DNA of 6,142 nt from Gallionellales bacterium CG03_land_8_20_14_0_80_55_15 (GTDB lineage Bacteria; Pseudomonadota; Gammaproteobacteria; Burkholderiales; Gallionellaceae). The notes under the pieces were generated by a model. It ran no database searches. It was not told where the DNA came from and saw only the letters and a list, made by a program, of their open reading frames with translations. The stretch is from assembly GCA_002780675.1 (NCBI GenBank), contig PEUR01000003.1, forward strand, positions 1 to 6,142. Direction: 5' to 3'. The position numbers were made by a program, and so were the translations under genes. The first letter of the stretch is position 1. Each line of letters opens with the position of its first letter. Shown here one piece after another: positions 5,448 to 6,142 of the stretch.

Positions 5448-6142
5448 ATGACAACTAAAGCCATTATTTTTGACGTAGACGGCACACTGGCCGACACCGA
5501 AGACGGGCATCGCCAGTCTTTTAACAAGGCTTTTGCCGACAACGGGCTGAACTGGCACTGGGATGACGCGCTGTATAACAAGCTGCTCAAGGTAACGGGC
5601 GGCAAGGAACGTATCAAATATTTTGTCAGCGACTTTCTAAAAGACTTTGACCCGCCTGCCGACTTTGAAGGTTTCGTCAAAAATCTGCATGCCATCAAAA
5701 CCGCGCATTACACCACCATGCTGGGCGAAGGCCATATTCCCCTGCGCCCCGGTATCAAACAACTGATCAGCGATGCGCACAACGCAGGCATCACCTTAGC
5801 CATCGCCACCACCACGACACCGGAAAACGTCTCTGCATTACTGGAAGTTACGCTGGGAGCAGATTGGCAGAGCCTGTTCGCCGCCAACGGCTGCGGCGAC
5901 ATCGTGCCGCACAAAAAGCCCGCACCAGATATTTATTTTTGGGTTTTGGATAAACTCGGCCTGTCGGCAGCAGATTGCATCGCACTGGAAGATTCACAAA
6001 ACGGCCTGCGTTCCAGCCTCGCTGCCGACATCAAAACCTACGTCACCACCAACCAATACACCCGCGACCAGGACTTCAGCGGCGCGGCGGGCGTGTATGA
6101 CAACCTGTCCAACCTGAAAGATTTTTACCTTACCGCCGGATT
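5448..6142 (+). CDS. cbbY: CbbY-like HAD-superfamily phosphatase (3' end beyond window)
   Basis: In Rubisco-containing bacteria CbbY removes phosphate from xylulose-1,5-bisphosphate, a misfire product that blocks Rubisco. The 231 residues present contain all four HAD motifs: DVDGTLADTE with Asp9 and Asp11 (9-18), the Thr-rich ATTTT (120-124), HKKPAPDIY with likely Lys157 (155-163), and LEDSQNGLRS (180-189). CbbY-like marks are GGKERI (51-56) in the cap and LRPGIKQLI (99-107). The frame is still open at base 6142. Characterised CbbY is about 230 residues, so little should be missing. The ATG at 5448 has a weak GGA five bases upstream and lies 26 bases after ffh with no terminator between, so the two genes are probably cotranscribed. 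Another phosphatase of HAD subfamily IA, such as a phosphoglycolate phosphatase, is the main alternative. Confidence 0.85.
   Translation, partial: MTTKAIIFDVDGTLADTEDGHRQSFNKAFADNGLNWHWDDALYNKLLKVTGGKERIKYFVSDFLKDFDPPADFEGFVKNLHAIKTAHYTTMLGEGHIPLRPGIKQLISDAHNAGITLAIATTTTPENVSALLEVTLGADWQSLFAANGCGDIVPHKKPAPDIYFWVLDKLGLSAADCIALEDSQNGLRSSLAADIKTYVTTNQYTRDQDFSGAAGVYDNLSNLKDFYLTAG

Overview
The window looks like chromosomal housekeeping DNA from a betaproteobacterium. The protein families read closest to Nitrosomonadales-type bacteria (Gallionella, Sideroxydans and Nitrosomonas relatives), but that is a judgement by eye, with no search run. A gene of the CbbY type, which serves Rubisco, suggests an organism that fixes CO2 by the Calvin-Benson-Bassham cycle. 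No phage, plasmid, CRISPR or defence module is visible.

Leftward (minus-strand) genes fill positions 1-4000. From upstream to downstream they are a CcsA/YpjD-type membrane protein (3188-4000), then a 405-bp gap, then the ribosome and tRNA-maturation operon rpsP-rimM-trmD-rplS (2782-862). The operon closes with a strong intrinsic terminator (815-846). Downstream follow ogt (a DNA alkyl-repair gene) and the start of xerD (a tyrosine recombinase, cut by the window edge), which overlap by four bases. The gap at 2783-3187 holds a probable operon promoter (around 3124-3153), a leader hairpin (3064-3104) and a 168-bp inverted-repeat element bounded by CTAG (2842-3009).

Rightward genes fill 4069-6142. 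They are ffh, which encodes the signal recognition particle GTPase, and 26 bp later a cbbY-like HAD phosphatase that runs off the right edge. The ypjD-like gene and ffh diverge from a 68-bp shared upstream region.

Most genes serve making and handling proteins: bS16, bL19, 30S assembly (RimM), tRNA m1G37 methylation (TrmD) and co-translational membrane targeting (Ffh). The most notable points are the palindromic MITE-like element inside the predicted rpsP leader and a glutamine in Ogt where the DNA-intercalating arginine finger normally sits. I see no convincing undescribed multi-gene system.
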